Shown: positions 34,268-46,794, counted from the first letter of the stretch. The stretch is DNA of 64,000 bases from Scomber scombrus (GCF_963691925.1 NC_084976.1:14425735-14489734); one strand, 5' to 3'. A program made the numbers and translations. The notes: generated by a model not told the origin, from the letters alone.

Positions 34268-35444
34268 TGTATACATGTGTGTGTGCGCCTCATTGTCAAA
34301 GGAGATTTGAAAACTTTGTAGTAAAATAGTTTACAGTATAAAATAGTATATAGAAAAATATACTGTACATGTATTTCGGTGTGGTTATGATTATCTGTCC
34401 ATATAAATAAATATTAGTTTGAACATACACTGGGGAGTTTTGAAGTAATTTTATTTAAGTATTTGTAAAATGAGCTGCAGATCTGTTGGTTGTTTGGATG
34501 AGACAAGTATTTAGTAGAATGTGTGAGACCAGTGCAAACATCACAGTTTGGTCCATAATTGTTGCTGTTGTCTTGACTTTGTGAAGAGTTTTTAAGATGC
34601 ACACTCAGTATTGAACCATGCATGCAAACAAAACAACCAAAAACTGTATTGGACCCATAACAAAAACTGAAGTCATGCTTTATTTTATTTATAACCACCA
34701 AACCACTCAACAACATATGCAACAGAAATGGAAAGACATAGCTTTTTGAATTGAATCAAATGTAGTTTTTGTGCATTACTTGTTTCATTTATAATCTTAA
34801 CACACTTTCATTGTCATGTGAAAGTTATTAAGGCACTTAAATATATAAAAAGGTATTTTGCATCCTACATTGCCATTGACCCCTCACTTCATTTACCATG
34901 TAAATAACTTGGTTTATAATAAATTAAATCATGGTGCATTTTCAATAAACACACTGTGAATTTGAAAATATAGTTTAATACGACATATACTGTATTTCAA
35001 AAATACGACAAAGGGCATTGTGGTCAATTCTCACAGCCTGACAACACATTCTGATCATACTAAAAACTTAAAACAACAATCAAAAACTACAGTACCTGGT
35101 CACCCCAATGCAACGTGGGCAAACCACGCACATACATTTCGATAATGACCTATATTGATTTACATATTTCTGTAATGTTGGACCAATGCATGAATACACA
35201 GGTACAATTTCATTTTGGACTGTTTACTGTACTGACAAAAGAAATCCAGCTTAATTAAAGATGTACTACCCATCCTACACTGATATATATTTTATAGTAG
35301 TAGTTTAGAGGAAGACAGGAAACATTGCTTTCCTGTGGAATGAACCTAAACAAGCAGAGGATGTTCAGTCAGATTGCCACCTATATGCACTTGGTCCATA
35401 ATAAACATAATATGTGACAAACTGGGTGTGCATTTCCAGTTTGG
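34268..35444 (-). other. ZF-D 3' UTR and intergenic DNA
   Basis: AT-rich sequence follows the ZF-D stop. A minus-strand AATAAAG at 34684-34679 would give a 3' UTR of about 770 bp. No repeat or ORF of note. Confidence 0.45.
34679..34684 (-). promoter_or_regulatory. Candidate polyadenylation signal for ZF-D
   Basis: Minus-strand AATAAAATAAAG places overlapping signals about 760 bp past the stop. Confidence 0.4.
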
Positions 35445-37067
35445 TCAAGTCTTAATAGGAACAGATGATGTTACTTGGTAAATCATCTCAGCAGGTTTGT
35501 CTGTTCCACTTTCAACGATGTAACAATCATCTTCCAAATCCACTGCTGTTTTCACATTTAAAGGAACCACACCTTGCCCTTTGTCCAAACCAATAGCCAT
35601 GACTTGGTTTTTCTTTACGTTACCAGAAGCTGGGACTCCAAGTTTTCTTTCACCGTTGATCTGAACAAGATCTGGGCTTGCCATTGGTGTCATCCTGTTT
35701 GGTCTGTAAAATGGTTTCCCAGCTCGACTGTGTTCTGCCATAAACTCTTTTGCTTTGACACACTTGTGCCTCTGAAGCAGCTGAGCAGTTTCAAAAGAAA
35801 TGTGACAGACTCGACATGAGAACCCATTTAGTACTGCAGAGGATGTCAGCATCTGTTTGCTCAGTGCACCTGGTGAAGAGTTTGTGGGCATCTTCAGCTG
35901 CACATAGGGAGTGTCAGCACGTCCCAAACTGCTTCTATTGGGTGGCATGAGATTTGGACTCTGACTCTTCGATGGAAGGGAGACGAGATAAGGCCTGGAT
36001 GCACTGGAATTCTTTAACTGAAAGGATGGGCTGTTATGAATACCCTGAATGCTTTTATTGAATGTTTTGAGATTCTGATTTTTAATCTGCAAAGCAGAAG
36101 GGACACGGAGCGCCTGACCGTCTTTACTAGTTGCATTGGGATTCTTGCTGTTCAAGTATAGGGAGGAAGTTGCATTAAGCCTTTGAGCACTGGGATTCGG
36201 ATTCCTGTTTGTACTGGCTTCATTTAGCTTATTAAGAGTCAGTGGTCTCGCAGTGATGAGTCTGAATTTGGTAGCTGTGCTGGGTGAGTTACAAACATGG
36301 AAGCGAGGCACTAACTTCTTGCTGGAGAGCAGCAGGCCACATCCTATACAGCCAGAAACTTTATCTGTAACATGAGAGCTGTTGTGGGAGATAAGAGAGT
36401 TCTTCGTCATAAAACACTCCCCACATTTACCACAGGAGTATGGCTTTTTCTTGTTAAATTTACGCACAGTTTGCAACAACACTGCTGGCTGGTAAAGTGT
36501 CCAAAGATCCACTGTTGGTGCACCAACACTTGCAAAAATATTCTGCATGTCTGTTTCACATGGGACAGGATTTGGGAGCAAAGACGGGTACAACGCAGGC
36601 ACTTTTGTTATTTGTGCAATCTGCGCAGACTGCATGGAGTTTTGTGGCCTAAGAGCTGATGTAAGGGGTACCTGCAGCACAGGCTTCACTGGCAGCACAC
36701 TGTCCACTTTTGGCGCCTTCCAGACAACTTCACCTGACTGTAGTCTTTTCAACTTTTCCTCTTCTTCTTTGCACTTTTCAATTCTGCGCTTCCTTATTGT
36801 TTCATGATCAAGCACTTGGTGTCCAGGTTCATGTGTAGTGCTGTGCTCCAGCATGTCTTCATATACAGTAAACTCAGTTCCACAGGAGCAGATGTGACTT
36901 GCAGCAGGACACATGTGTTCCTCCAGGAATTTTCGATTTGCAAATATCTGCTCACAGCTAAAGCAAAACCGGCCGGCGTTCATCAAGTCTCTGCTTAAGT
37001 CGTCCTCCAGGACAGGCAGCTGTTGGCTTCCTCCCTCCATCATCAGGCTGGGCATGTATGTATTCAT
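35445..37067 (-). CDS. ZF-D: zinc-finger protein with few, spaced C2H2-like fingers
   Basis: A single coding exon of 540 aa, ATG at 37067, with 5' UTR beginning just after an acceptor (CTCTATCAG) at about 37100. A non-coding first exon ends at 37636 with a strong donor (GTAAGA). Residues about 33-53 form a C2H2-like finger ending in Cys, followed by a CxCGxEF finger (HICSCGTEFTVYEDMLEH). A Glu/Lys-rich segment (KCKEEEEKLKRL), probably coiled coil, comes next. One standard finger lies near the middle (YSCGKCGECFMTKNSL), then a degenerate one, and one near residue 415 (FSCRVCHISFETAQLL). Between them are long Ser/Asn/Pro-rich stretches. The finger types match ZF-E. The few, mostly C2HC-like fingers suggest a co-factor or protein-binding role as much as DNA binding. 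Orthologue not recognised. Confidence 0.88.
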   Translation of the reverse strand: MNTYMPSLMMEGGSQQLPVLEDDLSRDLMNAGRFCFSCEQIFANRKFLEEHMCPAASHICSCGTEFTVYEDMLEHSTTHEPGHQVLDHETIRKRRIEKCKEEEEKLKRLQSGEVVWKAPKVDSVLPVKPVLQVPLTSALRPQNSMQSAQIAQITKVPALYPSLLPNPVPCETDMQNIFASVGAPTVDLWTLYQPAVLLQTVRKFNKKKPYSCGKCGECFMTKNSLISHNSSHVTDKVSGCIGCGLLLSSKKLVPRFHVCNSPSTATKFRLITARPLTLNKLNEASTNRNPNPSAQRLNATSSLYLNSKNPNATSKDGQALRVPSALQIKNQNLKTFNKSIQGIHNSPSFQLKNSSASRPYLVSLPSKSQSPNLMPPNRSSLGRADTPYVQLKMPTNSSPGALSKQMLTSSAVLNGFSCRVCHISFETAQLLQRHKCVKAKEFMAEHSRAGKPFYRPNRMTPMASPDLVQINGERKLGVPASGNVKKNQVMAIGLDKGQGVVPLNVKTAVDLEDDCYIVESGTDKPAEMIYQVTSSVPIKT

Positions 37068-37100
37068 TTTTATGTGGAGCCCTCTGGCGCACTTTTCCTG

Positions 37101-37760
37101 CTGATAGAGACAAGTTATATGATTACTTAAATAACAAATAGAATGTAACTGAAGTGGCCAAAAATATTAAATTCAGGTATACCTCCTTATTTAAAGGTGA
37201 CTGATACTACCAATCTCAAAGGGGCAAGTTAAGCAGGGAATTACACGTTAAGCTAAGGAAACTACTGTAATTATTGAAAATCATATTTGGCTTCTTTACA
37301 TCGTTTAACATTATTATTAGCTTGTCTCTCTACTGAAGGCCTTTCTTTAGAGATGACCCAATGAACTATTTATCAAATCCACAAACAATACCGTTACACT
37401 TCATATGTGTGATATACATAATATTAATATACCAAACCAAATAATACTCTGGCACATTAGCTACACTGCATTTCTATACCACTGAATATCTTGACAATTA
37501 AGTGAGCTTTTAACATTTCACTGCTTATACCGCCGTTATTTTAGTTTAAGGCGCGCCTGCTTTCATACAAGCCAACCTAGCCATCGTTAGCCTCAAACTG
37601 GCTAGCGTTAGCTCAGGACGATAATGTTATCTTACCTAAACATGAACATTAAAGAACCGCCGTATCGATACTCTGATATGTCCTTGCCACAAACTGCGCC
37701 CAGCTTGTCCTATGTGGTTTTGTTTGACATCCACAATCAGGTGAATATGCCGGTGTTTAG
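37101..37760 (-). other. ZF-D 5' intron, non-coding exon 1 and promoter
   Basis: The intron spans about 37101-37635 (GTAAGA to ATCAG). The non-coding exon starts at 37636 and runs right; transcription probably starts near 37.7-37.8 kb, where the sequence becomes GC-richer. Confidence 0.5.
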
Positions 37761-40743
37761 CAGGGGCAGGTAGTAGTTAGCCTGAGAGAAGAGGAAAGAC
37801 CCCCCTCTTCTTCTCCGAATGGCGCCAATCGATGATAACACGTCCGGCCTCTGCTTGCTTTTACTGACACCTACCGACCGGAGTACATAATTCATCCTTC
37901 AAGTTTCAACTGCCGTGGTTGCTTTTAGCCTTAATTACCCGAAATATCACTAGTACTGATCTTGGCAGTACATTATTTAAAAAAAAAAAAGTAATTTAAT
38001 GTTTTATTTTAACAATTCAACTGGCTCAAAATCTAAGGAAAAAGGCATGCAATCATTTATAGTAGACTACGGGGCAGATCTGATATCTGCTGCCAGACAG
38101 ACAGCTGGGCCTGCCTAAATGGTTGAAAGCAAAAAACACAAAAGGAAAGTCTCTCTCTTTGCCTCACTATAATTTGAGTTAAAATTATGTATTAATGAGT
38201 GTGTTAATTAATAATTAATATAAATAAATTGTTAAATACACTTGTAACAGTGTCAGGTGTTTTACATTAATATTTTTAGATGAAACACAATGTAAAATAA
38301 AGGTAATCTGGGAATTATTATGTCTAGCATAATTACACTGAATATGTAATGTGCGTGATATGAGCGCACACATACCAATTATAGGTGAAAAACATGTTCA
38401 ATTTGGCCGTGTGTTCTTGCGGCCGTGAACTGAGCAGTAATTCCCATCACCAGTACATTTTTGATATTGGAAACAGCAGCTGATCCTTTCAATCAATGTC
38501 ATATTGTTCATATCTTGTGATTGACAGCATCTCTATGTTGAGTTTGAGATTTTTTACCTTTGCAAGAAGCAGCTGACATACATTAATGGTGGGATAATTA
38601 TGAGTTGTATTCTCAATTTTCAGGCTTGCTGAATGAACAGTGAAGAACCAATACCTACCTTTTGCTTAAAGTTTCATTCTATCCTTTATCCTTGTATCTA
38701 CTCCTGACACCCATTTTCTGATCAGCGTAGTTTTTCAACTCCTGACATACTTATTACTGACTTTTCCCCCACTTTATATACACGAGGCAGTGACCATCAC
38801 TTTTGTACCCTTTTATAGTTACTACACCCCTAAGATCCTTGTTCCTGACCCCAGCAATTTCAATTTTAATATGACACATTTATTACTTATTTCATTTCGG
38901 GGGCATAGAGAAACTTCCAAAGGGATAACATACAATTGTTAAAATTAAGGTATTATATCAAAAAACATATTCAATTTATATTAACAAATATTTCACACAA
39001 AAACTACAGTTACTACCCACAATTTTGTGTGCAAGTTGGGATCCTGGCCCTAAGGTTGAGAAACATTTTCTCAATTTCCAGGTTTCTTGAAATCTGACAG
39101 GATAAAAAGCAATAATTATAAGGCCTAATTGCTGATGCAACTATGGCAAACACTGCAGTATTATGTGAGTAAGGACTGTCTCAAAAATAATTACATCATA
39201 TTAAAAACACAGGCCAGTTGCATCAAAGCAAAAACGTTAATGACAAGAGTACTCTCACTGACTGAAAAGCACTTCAAAAAATATGTTTAACAAAACTAAA
39301 AGCTGTAAAGCATGGCCAGGAATTACCATTCAGTTGAATCTACATTCACAATGCTGGCTTGTATTGTGTATTCAGACTATTCCTGTTGGATATTATGAGT
39401 GGAACAGCCTGCTAGCAGCTATGATTTAACCTGATATGAACCATGTGTAGTTTTTCAATGATGGAATAATTACTGGCTCCAAAATTGATTTGTCGTAATT
39501 TGATACATCAATTTCATAAGATGCAACATTTAAGCAGATAAATAATGGTCTTAATATTATATTTTGACACAGGACCCTCAAAGGAAGGCCTCAAGAACAC
39601 TTAAACATGTAGGAGCCTTCTTAAAGCTCTATGTCAGTTGATGCTGTGCTTTAATTGTAGATACTCTCAAATTTTCAATTAAGTGCCTCAAACCAGTTGA
39701 CACACTGTTTTATATCAGTAGTTTTTGGTGCTTCTGGAGTTATGGGGCCCAAAGAAAGTGGTTTGTTCTACCCAGCTGTTAATCCAACCTAAATAGAGAC
39801 ACTGTATTTCTTGGATCAGTTTCCATTCTTCCCATATATAATTTAGGGAAAAGGTCCACAATTATTTTGAAAAATGCATATTATTAACCCGTAAAGAGGT
39901 ACAAAATGATATCCTTATGGATGTGCCTGCACACTAGATTTGTCAACACGGCAAATTACTTAACACTGAATGTTATATTAATACTGTGTTGTGACAGGTC
40001 AGGTATTCAAAAGACGTATTTTTTCAGTTTTCAGAGCCATATACAGCTGCAGCATACAATAAAAGATATTCATACTAAAATCACAGACCGATTTAGCTTA
40101 AATTTGTGTCTAATAGCAGAACTCAAAATGCTATTGTATGTATATTATGTGACCCTTTATTTTTCTTATCTTTTTCATACAACGATTGTCTCTCAAATTG
40201 TGGCTGAGGAATTTCTATTAAATGAAAATGTCTCAAAGTTTTTAAATATGGATTGCTGTATGATGAGCTTTTCCACTGCAGTTATTTATTTGCAAGTTTA
40301 TGAGAGTTTCATGTTAATCCTCCACTATTGGCCAGTCAGCTATTAAATAAGATATGAGATCCCACGTCATAAAATGATACCAATGTACAGGTTTCGCAAA
40401 CTGGTATATTTATTAACACCAGCACAACAACAACCTACATCACAACTTCTTTGATAAACGTTTGATTAGCAAATACTCAAACATTTACAGGCTATGAGAT
40501 TATGTAATAGAGGGATTAACTTGATAAAACTAAAATGTACAGTATATCAAAGCTTTTGTTTTTACAGTGACAAGCTACTATAACACAACGATTTGCTTTA
40601 GCCCCTCCCCCAAAAGAAAAGAGCTGTATGTAGCTGTACAATACCAAAGTAACCCATGGAGAGTAAAAAAACAAGTAAAATACAACCTTGAAGACATTTC
40701 TCCCATGTTACAGACATTTGTTTTTAGAAAAACTGAAGTGTCA
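37761..40743 (-). other. Intergenic DNA and ZF-E 3' UTR
   Basis: AT-rich. A minus-strand AATAAA at 40414-40409 would end ZF-E about 330 bp past its stop. 37.9-40.3 kb holds no exon, repeat family or RNA gene that I can support. Confidence 0.5.
40409..40414 (-). promoter_or_regulatory. Candidate polyadenylation signal for ZF-E
   Basis: AATAAATA on the minus strand, 330 bp after the ZF-E stop. Confidence 0.45.
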
Positions 40744-43728
40744 TTAAGATGAGAGTTGTTCTTGTGTTTTTGGCTTTGTGTCTCCAGCCATGATGCGATG
40801 AATTCTCCGGCGATGGTTTTTGAGTGATTTAAGATTTGGGTAGGTACCCTGACAGACATCACAGCGGTAAGATTCAGACTGTTTGTGAGTGAGCAAGTGT
40901 TTCTGCAGACCGTCTACAGTGCCAAACCAGCGAAGACAGACAGGGCAACGCACAGGCTTGATGGCAGGCTTGCAAGTCCCACTCCTCTGGTGAAACATGA
41001 GGCTGATTGTGTTCGGGAAGTCAGACTTGCAGTGCGAGCAGTGATACGTTTTGGGTGGATTTGTGGATGGATTTGTAACCCGTCCCCCTTTACATCGATT
41101 CAAGGATATGTGCCTCCGCAGGGAACAGCGAGTGGCAAATGTATTGCCACATCGTGTGCATACAATCCTCTGCTGCTTTTTTCCTGGATTTGGCAGTGGC
41201 TCTGGACATGGCTGCTTCTGTGGAGGCTGATGCACAGGCTGAGATGGCTGCTGATGAGGTGGCTGTTGCTGAAATCGAAGTAACAGGGGTTGTGATCGTT
41301 GTGGTTGTAATCCCTTGAGCAACTGATGATGAGGATGCATATGGATCTGCAGATGAACTTCGTAGTCTGCCCAGGAATTCACTGTCTCTCCACAAGTTGG
41401 ACATGTGTATGATTCCTGTGCATGCTTTTGTAGGTGTTCCAGGAGAAGTCTTGGAGATGTAAATCCAACCCCGCACTCACATGTCACCCTCCTGGGAAGT
41501 ACAGAGGGCAGTGACATGATGCCCCAGTTGCCTGCATCATCCCCCTGTGTTTGACTGTCTTTTGCATTCCCTGACATATTCTGCTGCGCAGTCCCCCTAT
41601 CCACTTCTATCATCGTTTGATGTAACTGACATTTTTTTCTATGCACCATCATGTTGTCTTTGCGGTTAAAAGACTTTCCACAGACGAAGCATGCAAACAT
41701 TGGTCTCATATTGTTGGCATGTTGTAGAATGGCCCCCTGACTACCACTTTGTGCTGCAGTGCCAGGGCCGCGCGGTCTGAAGCCACATAGCCGTAAATGG
41801 CGCCTTAAAGTGGACACCCGACTGTATGTTTTCTGACACCTGTTACAAGGGTAACGTTTTACACCGTCTCTGACAAAATATCGCAGACTAGTGGGTGCTG
41901 TTTCGGCTGACACAGAAGTCTTCACCCCTGTATTATTACCAGCTTTCTCTTTAGAACTAAGCACCTCCATTTCATCATCTAAGGGCATTGTCCACTGCCC
42001 TTCGTTGCTGTCTTCATTATCAATTACTGCTGCATTCCAGCTACTTTTTTCTTCTCCTGTCTGAAGCGAAGTCCCACACAGAGTGACATCCTTAGGCTGC
42101 TCCATCATGGAAGATTTGGGGTAGATTTGAGCTGAATGTGTCCAGGCCAATTGTGACACTGCAGACTGCTCTGAATTTGGAGAGGTCACCTCTACCTTAA
42201 TACGACCAGTAACTTCAGTACCCACACCAACACTCTTAGCATTTTGAAGTCCATCTTCAATCTCTGCATCTATTTTGGCTTTACCATTTGATTTCAATAC
42301 TAGCATTTTCTCAGTGGAGGAATTGGCCTGCTGATTAACGGCTGACCCTGGACCCTGGCATTTGTGCATTTTGAGGTTGTACCTCCGTGCGTAGCTGTGC
42401 TTGCACAACGGACAAAAGAAAACTTTTTTTGTATTGTTTAGACTATGGAATGGCACTATTTTTTGGGCAAAGGGAAACTTATTTTTTAAAGATCTTGATG
42501 GCTGTATGGCCTTGTTTCCCAACTGTGGGCATACGTGATTGTCAGGGAAAGGCAACCTCCCAATGATCAGCTGTTTGCACCGTCGGCAACATTTAATCCT
42601 CTCTTTTTTGTGCAAGAAATGATGCTCTGTCAGTCTGTCCATGTTTTGAAAGACCCGACGACAGCGGCCACATTGATATCTTCCATATGTGCCATTACTG
42701 CTAGCATCCATGAGCTTTTGACGGGTTTCAAGAACCACAACAGGCGAGAAAGTTTTAGTCAGAGAAACAATTCTCTTCTTACTTGACTCAAGAATTCTGC
42801 TGATGGATGGAGCTTTCGTCTTTATACCAGGTTTTGCAAGCAGTCGCCTCAACTGTGCAATAGAAAGATCATTGATTGGTGACACTTCAGTTTTTTCCCC
42901 CGGTGTTATATCAACTGGGACGACTTCTTGTTTGGGGGTAACTGTGTTAATATTCTGATTCTGAGACTGAGGAAGAGGGAAACTTTTCATGTATGCTGAT
43001 GCCAGCAACTTCATTAAGTTGTTATTTTGGGGCAAATTCGCACCTGTTTTACTACTGAGAACTGAATTTGTTTTGTCCTGGAAATGCATGTCCTTTACGG
43101 TCTCCAGTATTTGCTCTCCTGCTGCTGTCTTCTCAAGTGGTTTCTCATGACCATCCTGAAGGAGTGTACACTGTCCTTGAGGAGTGGTGACAATGGCAAT
43201 TCCATCCTCCAGACTTACATCTGCTTTATGGTCTGTTGATGTGGGTAATTCGACAGCTGGGGACCTTGAGGTAGAGGGGCAATTGAGGAGCAAACCTGGC
43301 TTGGTTACAGTTGTACTGAACTGTACATGCTGAGTGGGAAACATTTCATCACACCCTGTTCCACTAGAGAGATTATCCAGGGGTTGCAGTAGCTGTAGTT
43401 GAGAGACATGAGAATGCTTATGCTCAAGCATGAGGCTAAAATCCTGAAATTCCTCTCCACAATCACAAATATAAAAAGAAGGTGAAGGGCTCTCAGGCAA
43501 TAGTGTTGGTGAACTTGGGTTCCCACTGGATGAGTCCTTGCTTGCATACGATGCGTCATGCAGGCTGACATTAGGCTGTGTTGGAGGGAGGGCAGGAACC
43601 TTGGAGAGTGCACTAGCATGGGTCGCCTGATGTACTAGCAAGGAGGCCAGTCCAGTGAAGGTAGCTGAACATGCCACACAACGATACACTTTGGAAGAGG
43701 AAGTATTCCCCTGGAACCCAAGCATCAT
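40744..43728 (-). CDS. ZF-E: C2H2/C2HC zinc-finger protein, paralogue of ZF-D
   Basis: A single coding exon of 994 aa. The first in-frame ATG (ATG ATG CTT GGG) is at 43728; an in-frame TGA lies upstream, so the start is well fixed. The 5' UTR begins after an acceptor (ATTTACAG) at 43781. A non-coding exon 1 probably ends at 46795 (donor GTGAGT). About 13 fingers are scattered over the protein. The first two are at the N-terminus (YRCVACSATF and ICDCGEEF), two follow a central spacer, and a C-terminal group starts near YPCNRCQKTYSRVSTL. Several are CCHC, with a final Cys. A Pro/Gln/His-rich stretch lies before the last five fingers. IKVE fits a SUMOylation site. Probably a nuclear regulator. 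Orthologue not recognised. Confidence 0.9.
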   Translation of the reverse strand: MMLGFQGNTSSSKVYRCVACSATFTGLASLLVHQATHASALSKVPALPPTQPNVSLHDASYASKDSSSGNPSSPTLLPESPSPSFYICDCGEEFQDFSLMLEHKHSHVSQLQLLQPLDNLSSGTGCDEMFPTQHVQFSTTVTKPGLLLNCPSTSRSPAVELPTSTDHKADVSLEDGIAIVTTPQGQCTLLQDGHEKPLEKTAAGEQILETVKDMHFQDKTNSVLSSKTGANLPQNNNLMKLLASAYMKSFPLPQSQNQNINTVTPKQEVVPVDITPGEKTEVSPINDLSIAQLRRLLAKPGIKTKAPSISRILESSKKRIVSLTKTFSPVVVLETRQKLMDASSNGTYGRYQCGRCRRVFQNMDRLTEHHFLHKKERIKCCRRCKQLIIGRLPFPDNHVCPQLGNKAIQPSRSLKNKFPFAQKIVPFHSLNNTKKVFFCPLCKHSYARRYNLKMHKCQGPGSAVNQQANSSTEKMLVLKSNGKAKIDAEIEDGLQNAKSVGVGTEVTGRIKVEVTSPNSEQSAVSQLAWTHSAQIYPKSSMMEQPKDVTLCGTSLQTGEEKSSWNAAVIDNEDSNEGQWTMPLDDEMEVLSSKEKAGNNTGVKTSVSAETAPTSLRYFVRDGVKRYPCNRCQKTYSRVSTLRRHLRLCGFRPRGPGTAAQSGSQGAILQHANNMRPMFACFVCGKSFNRKDNMMVHRKKCQLHQTMIEVDRGTAQQNMSGNAKDSQTQGDDAGNWGIMSLPSVLPRRVTCECGVGFTSPRLLLEHLQKHAQESYTCPTCGETVNSWADYEVHLQIHMHPHHQLLKGLQPQRSQPLLLRFQQQPPHQQPSQPVHQPPQKQPCPEPLPNPGKKQQRIVCTRCGNTFATRCSLRRHISLNRCKGGRVTNPSTNPPKTYHCSHCKSDFPNTISLMFHQRSGTCKPAIKPVRCPVCLRWFGTVDGLQKHLLTHKQSESYRCDVCQGTYPNLKSLKNHRRRIHRIMAGDTKPKTQEQLSS

Positions 43729-43781
43729 AGCAGCCAAACATAGAAGGCTATCCAGGTGTTGTGGTCATGCAAGGCAGTTTC

Positions 43782-46700
43782 CTGTAAATCACACACAAAA
43801 TGATCACCATGAGATATTGAACAGACACAAATTATACTTTTAAAGAGACATGTTTCAATCTTTAATCTGAATAATTCCAATAGCGTATTTGTATGCACCA
43901 CAATACTTTTTCAAATTAATTTCATTATTATTGATTAAAAAAAGAATGAAAAAACGGAGCATTACTATACTAGGGCAATATTGTTTGCGCAATGAAACAT
44001 TTACAATTTGCCATTCACACAATCATTGTTGGGCGGAGTTTTTGTTAATATGGTCCTGCGGGAATAAAGCCTACCCATGCCACTTTCCAAAGACCCTAAA
44101 CTTAGAGCAGCTGGTGTTAGGGTATAAAAAGGTCAGGCTTAATTAGTCTGTGCACCCTTGGCCTGCATTCTCTCCCAGCATTTAACGCCACAGAGCACCT
44201 GAGGGATGCCCTGGAACATATCAGGAGATATAGCCCCCTGCCTGCCATTGGTCAGCAAATCCATCAGGTCTTTCTGCAGAAATGGGAGCATGCCCCACAG
44301 CTGCTTACTTGCGCCCCATTTCCACTGGCCCGGTATAGCATGTTTCAGCATCATTGTGAGCTGGTGCATTTCCACTTTATCCTCACAGCAGGGAAAAATC
44401 ATGCAGACCCCTGATACAGAGGGCCTGTCTGAGCTGCTCTGTCCATCTTTACATAGCTGTGTTGTTGAGCTAAACCGATTGACTAGACAAAATGAGACAA
44501 AGTGTCATTTTTAAGTCTTCTCATATCCAGTATCCAACACATCAAAGTGAAATGTAAGTATATCCGGGTTTGAATGAAGACATAATCCTTTATAAAACAT
44601 TGCTCAATCTATAAACTCCATTATTCTTGATTTGCATTTTATTTAATCATCATAAATGTCCAGCTGTTCCCAGATCCTCAGGCAGACTGTTCCAACGGCT
44701 CATAGCCTTATAACTAAACGCTGTCCGTCATTGTTTTCAGTTATGACCTTTGGAACAGCTAAGTACTCCTGCCAGAGGACATGAGGAGCCGTACTGGTTC
44801 ATACACTGTCAGCAATTGTGATATATATACACACTGGTGCAAGACCATGAATTGCTTTAAAAACAAGTAAAATAATTTTAAAACCAATGAGGAAACTAAC
44901 AGGTAACCAATGTAAGGATTTTAAAATGGGTGTAATGTGTTCTCTCCTTCTGATCCTAGTCAGCACACGGGCTGCAGAGTTCTGAATCAGCTGTAACTGA
45001 TTTATGAGGGTTTTGGGTAGACCAGAGAGGAGAGCATTACATTACTCCAGTCTGTTTGTGATAAAAGCGTGCATCAGTCTCTGTGTCACTCAGAGAGAGA
45101 AATGGTCGCACTTGTGCAATGTTTTTAAGGTGATTTTGAGCAGTGGTTTAAGCAGATTTGGTGACAGAGCCCACGTGAGCCTTGAAGTTAAGTTCTGAAT
45201 CAAACACTACAAACACTACACCAAGGTTTCTTGCTTGCTGGCTTTGGGTATGTGCCAGGGATTTTTTATATGGCCACCAATTCCTCTCTCTGAGCTTTTG
45301 AACCAATCACTAAAATATCAGTTTTATCCTGGTTGAGTTTTGTTCCATCCAGGCATTTATATGTAAAATACAATTGGGAGCCAATTGGTCAGAACCGAAA
45401 CATCACCTACATTAAATGGTTGACGTAGCTTAGTGTTATCTAGAAGATTTTCAGAGTCATGGCTAAATATCAAGCTGAGCCTGAGCCTGTCAGTGGCAAA
45501 AACAAGCACTTTTAGTGGACACACATTGACACACATTGGGTGCTTTTACCCCATTTGATTACATTGCAGCGTGTTTCACAGCTGCCAGCTGAAGCACTCA
45601 CTCAACAACGGACCAATTTCAACATTTTTTGTCTTCATTAGTCATGTACGCAAAAAATGATGAGAAAATAGGGTACGGACTGAATAATTCAGAAATTTCA
45701 AAGTTCAGTACACAGGTTTGTATTGAATTAAGTATTTATTATTAATAGAATAAAAAGAAAACACAAATTGATTCAATTAAAGTTGATTGGGTGTGGCACA
45801 GGAAGCTTGATGGGCTGCCAAAGTCAAAGGTCTTAAACAACTGGGGTAAGATAGTCTGAATGTTTCAGCTGGCTTTGGGTGGTAAATTCACTCCTCCTGT
45901 GTCTAGTTTGTATCACTTAGACAATGTGTTTATTTTTTAAGAATATTAATGTACCTTGCAAGGCAGCTGTATTAGCGAGGTGAGGACACCACGGGAGAAA
46001 AAATAAACATCTGTCACGCCAGATTAATTATTGATCAGGATGATCTTTGACTTCCAGTTGTGGCAGATTGTAGTTTCAGATCTCATACATATGATTTTAA
46101 TTAAAAGGGGGACACTAACACACCAACAGTAATAGTTAGGTGTTCTTTGACTACTCCACACATACCATAAATAAACACCTTTACACGCTACTATTTAAAG
46201 TTCAACTTTTCTTTGAAAATGTCAGCCATTTTGGAGCATGTTTGGACCAATTTCTTTACTATTCAGGACACATTTAAAAAATCCGATGTTCTATAATCGG
46301 GTTAAAAGAGCAAGATGAAAGCATCAACTTAAATGTGTAAACACTGAACACCTGAGGTTCAAATGCAAAACGCACAATAACAGAACCGGTGCTAATAAAT
46401 AGCCTACAAGCAAAAAGGGTTATCAAGCTGCGTTACTTTGACAATGGGAATACTGCTAACAAACATACCGAGGCTATTTTACCAATAATAAACTACACAT
46501 ACACACACAAACTCAATATCATTTTCACACGCTTCAATTTTAGGATAATTGGCTCCACACTTAAGCAGTATTCATCTAGGCGTGCATGCTTTGAGGCTGG
46601 CCACACCATACATAACCCTGGTCTGGTTCAAGTCTCTCAGGGGGCTGCTAGGGAAAGCTAACCAGGGGGAGATGGCCGACCACGTTCCTGAAGAAGGCCG

Positions 46701-46794
46701 AGGAAAGGACTGACTAGCAAGCTAGCTGCCATGACCTATGGAGCTCGTCTTCTTCTTCTGCACAGTAACCCAAACGCGTTTTAGTATCACTCAC
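43782..46794 (-). other. ZF-E 5' intron
   Basis: A 3-kb intron inferred from the donor CTGCCTG|GTGAGTGATA at 46794 and acceptor at 43782. It holds a degenerate LINE fragment (44640-45400) and an unexplained 87-codon ORF on the minus strand (44402-44139). Confidence 0.5.
44640..45400 (-). mobile_element. LINE reverse-transcriptase remnant (L2/Rex-like)
   Basis: On the minus strand, pieces of the RT C-terminal region appear with frameshifts. They are NFKAHVGSVTKSA, HLKNIAQVRPFLSLSDTET, LINQLQLIQNSAARVLTRIR and ITPILKSLHWLPV, followed by an LFKxI-type segment. This order is the usual one in fish LINEs. It is 5'-truncated and dead. Confidence 0.72.

Noticed and set aside
43729..43737. Upstream TTG as start of ZF-E
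   Set aside because: A TGA lies in frame just upstream and ATG ATG at 43728 is the first normal start.
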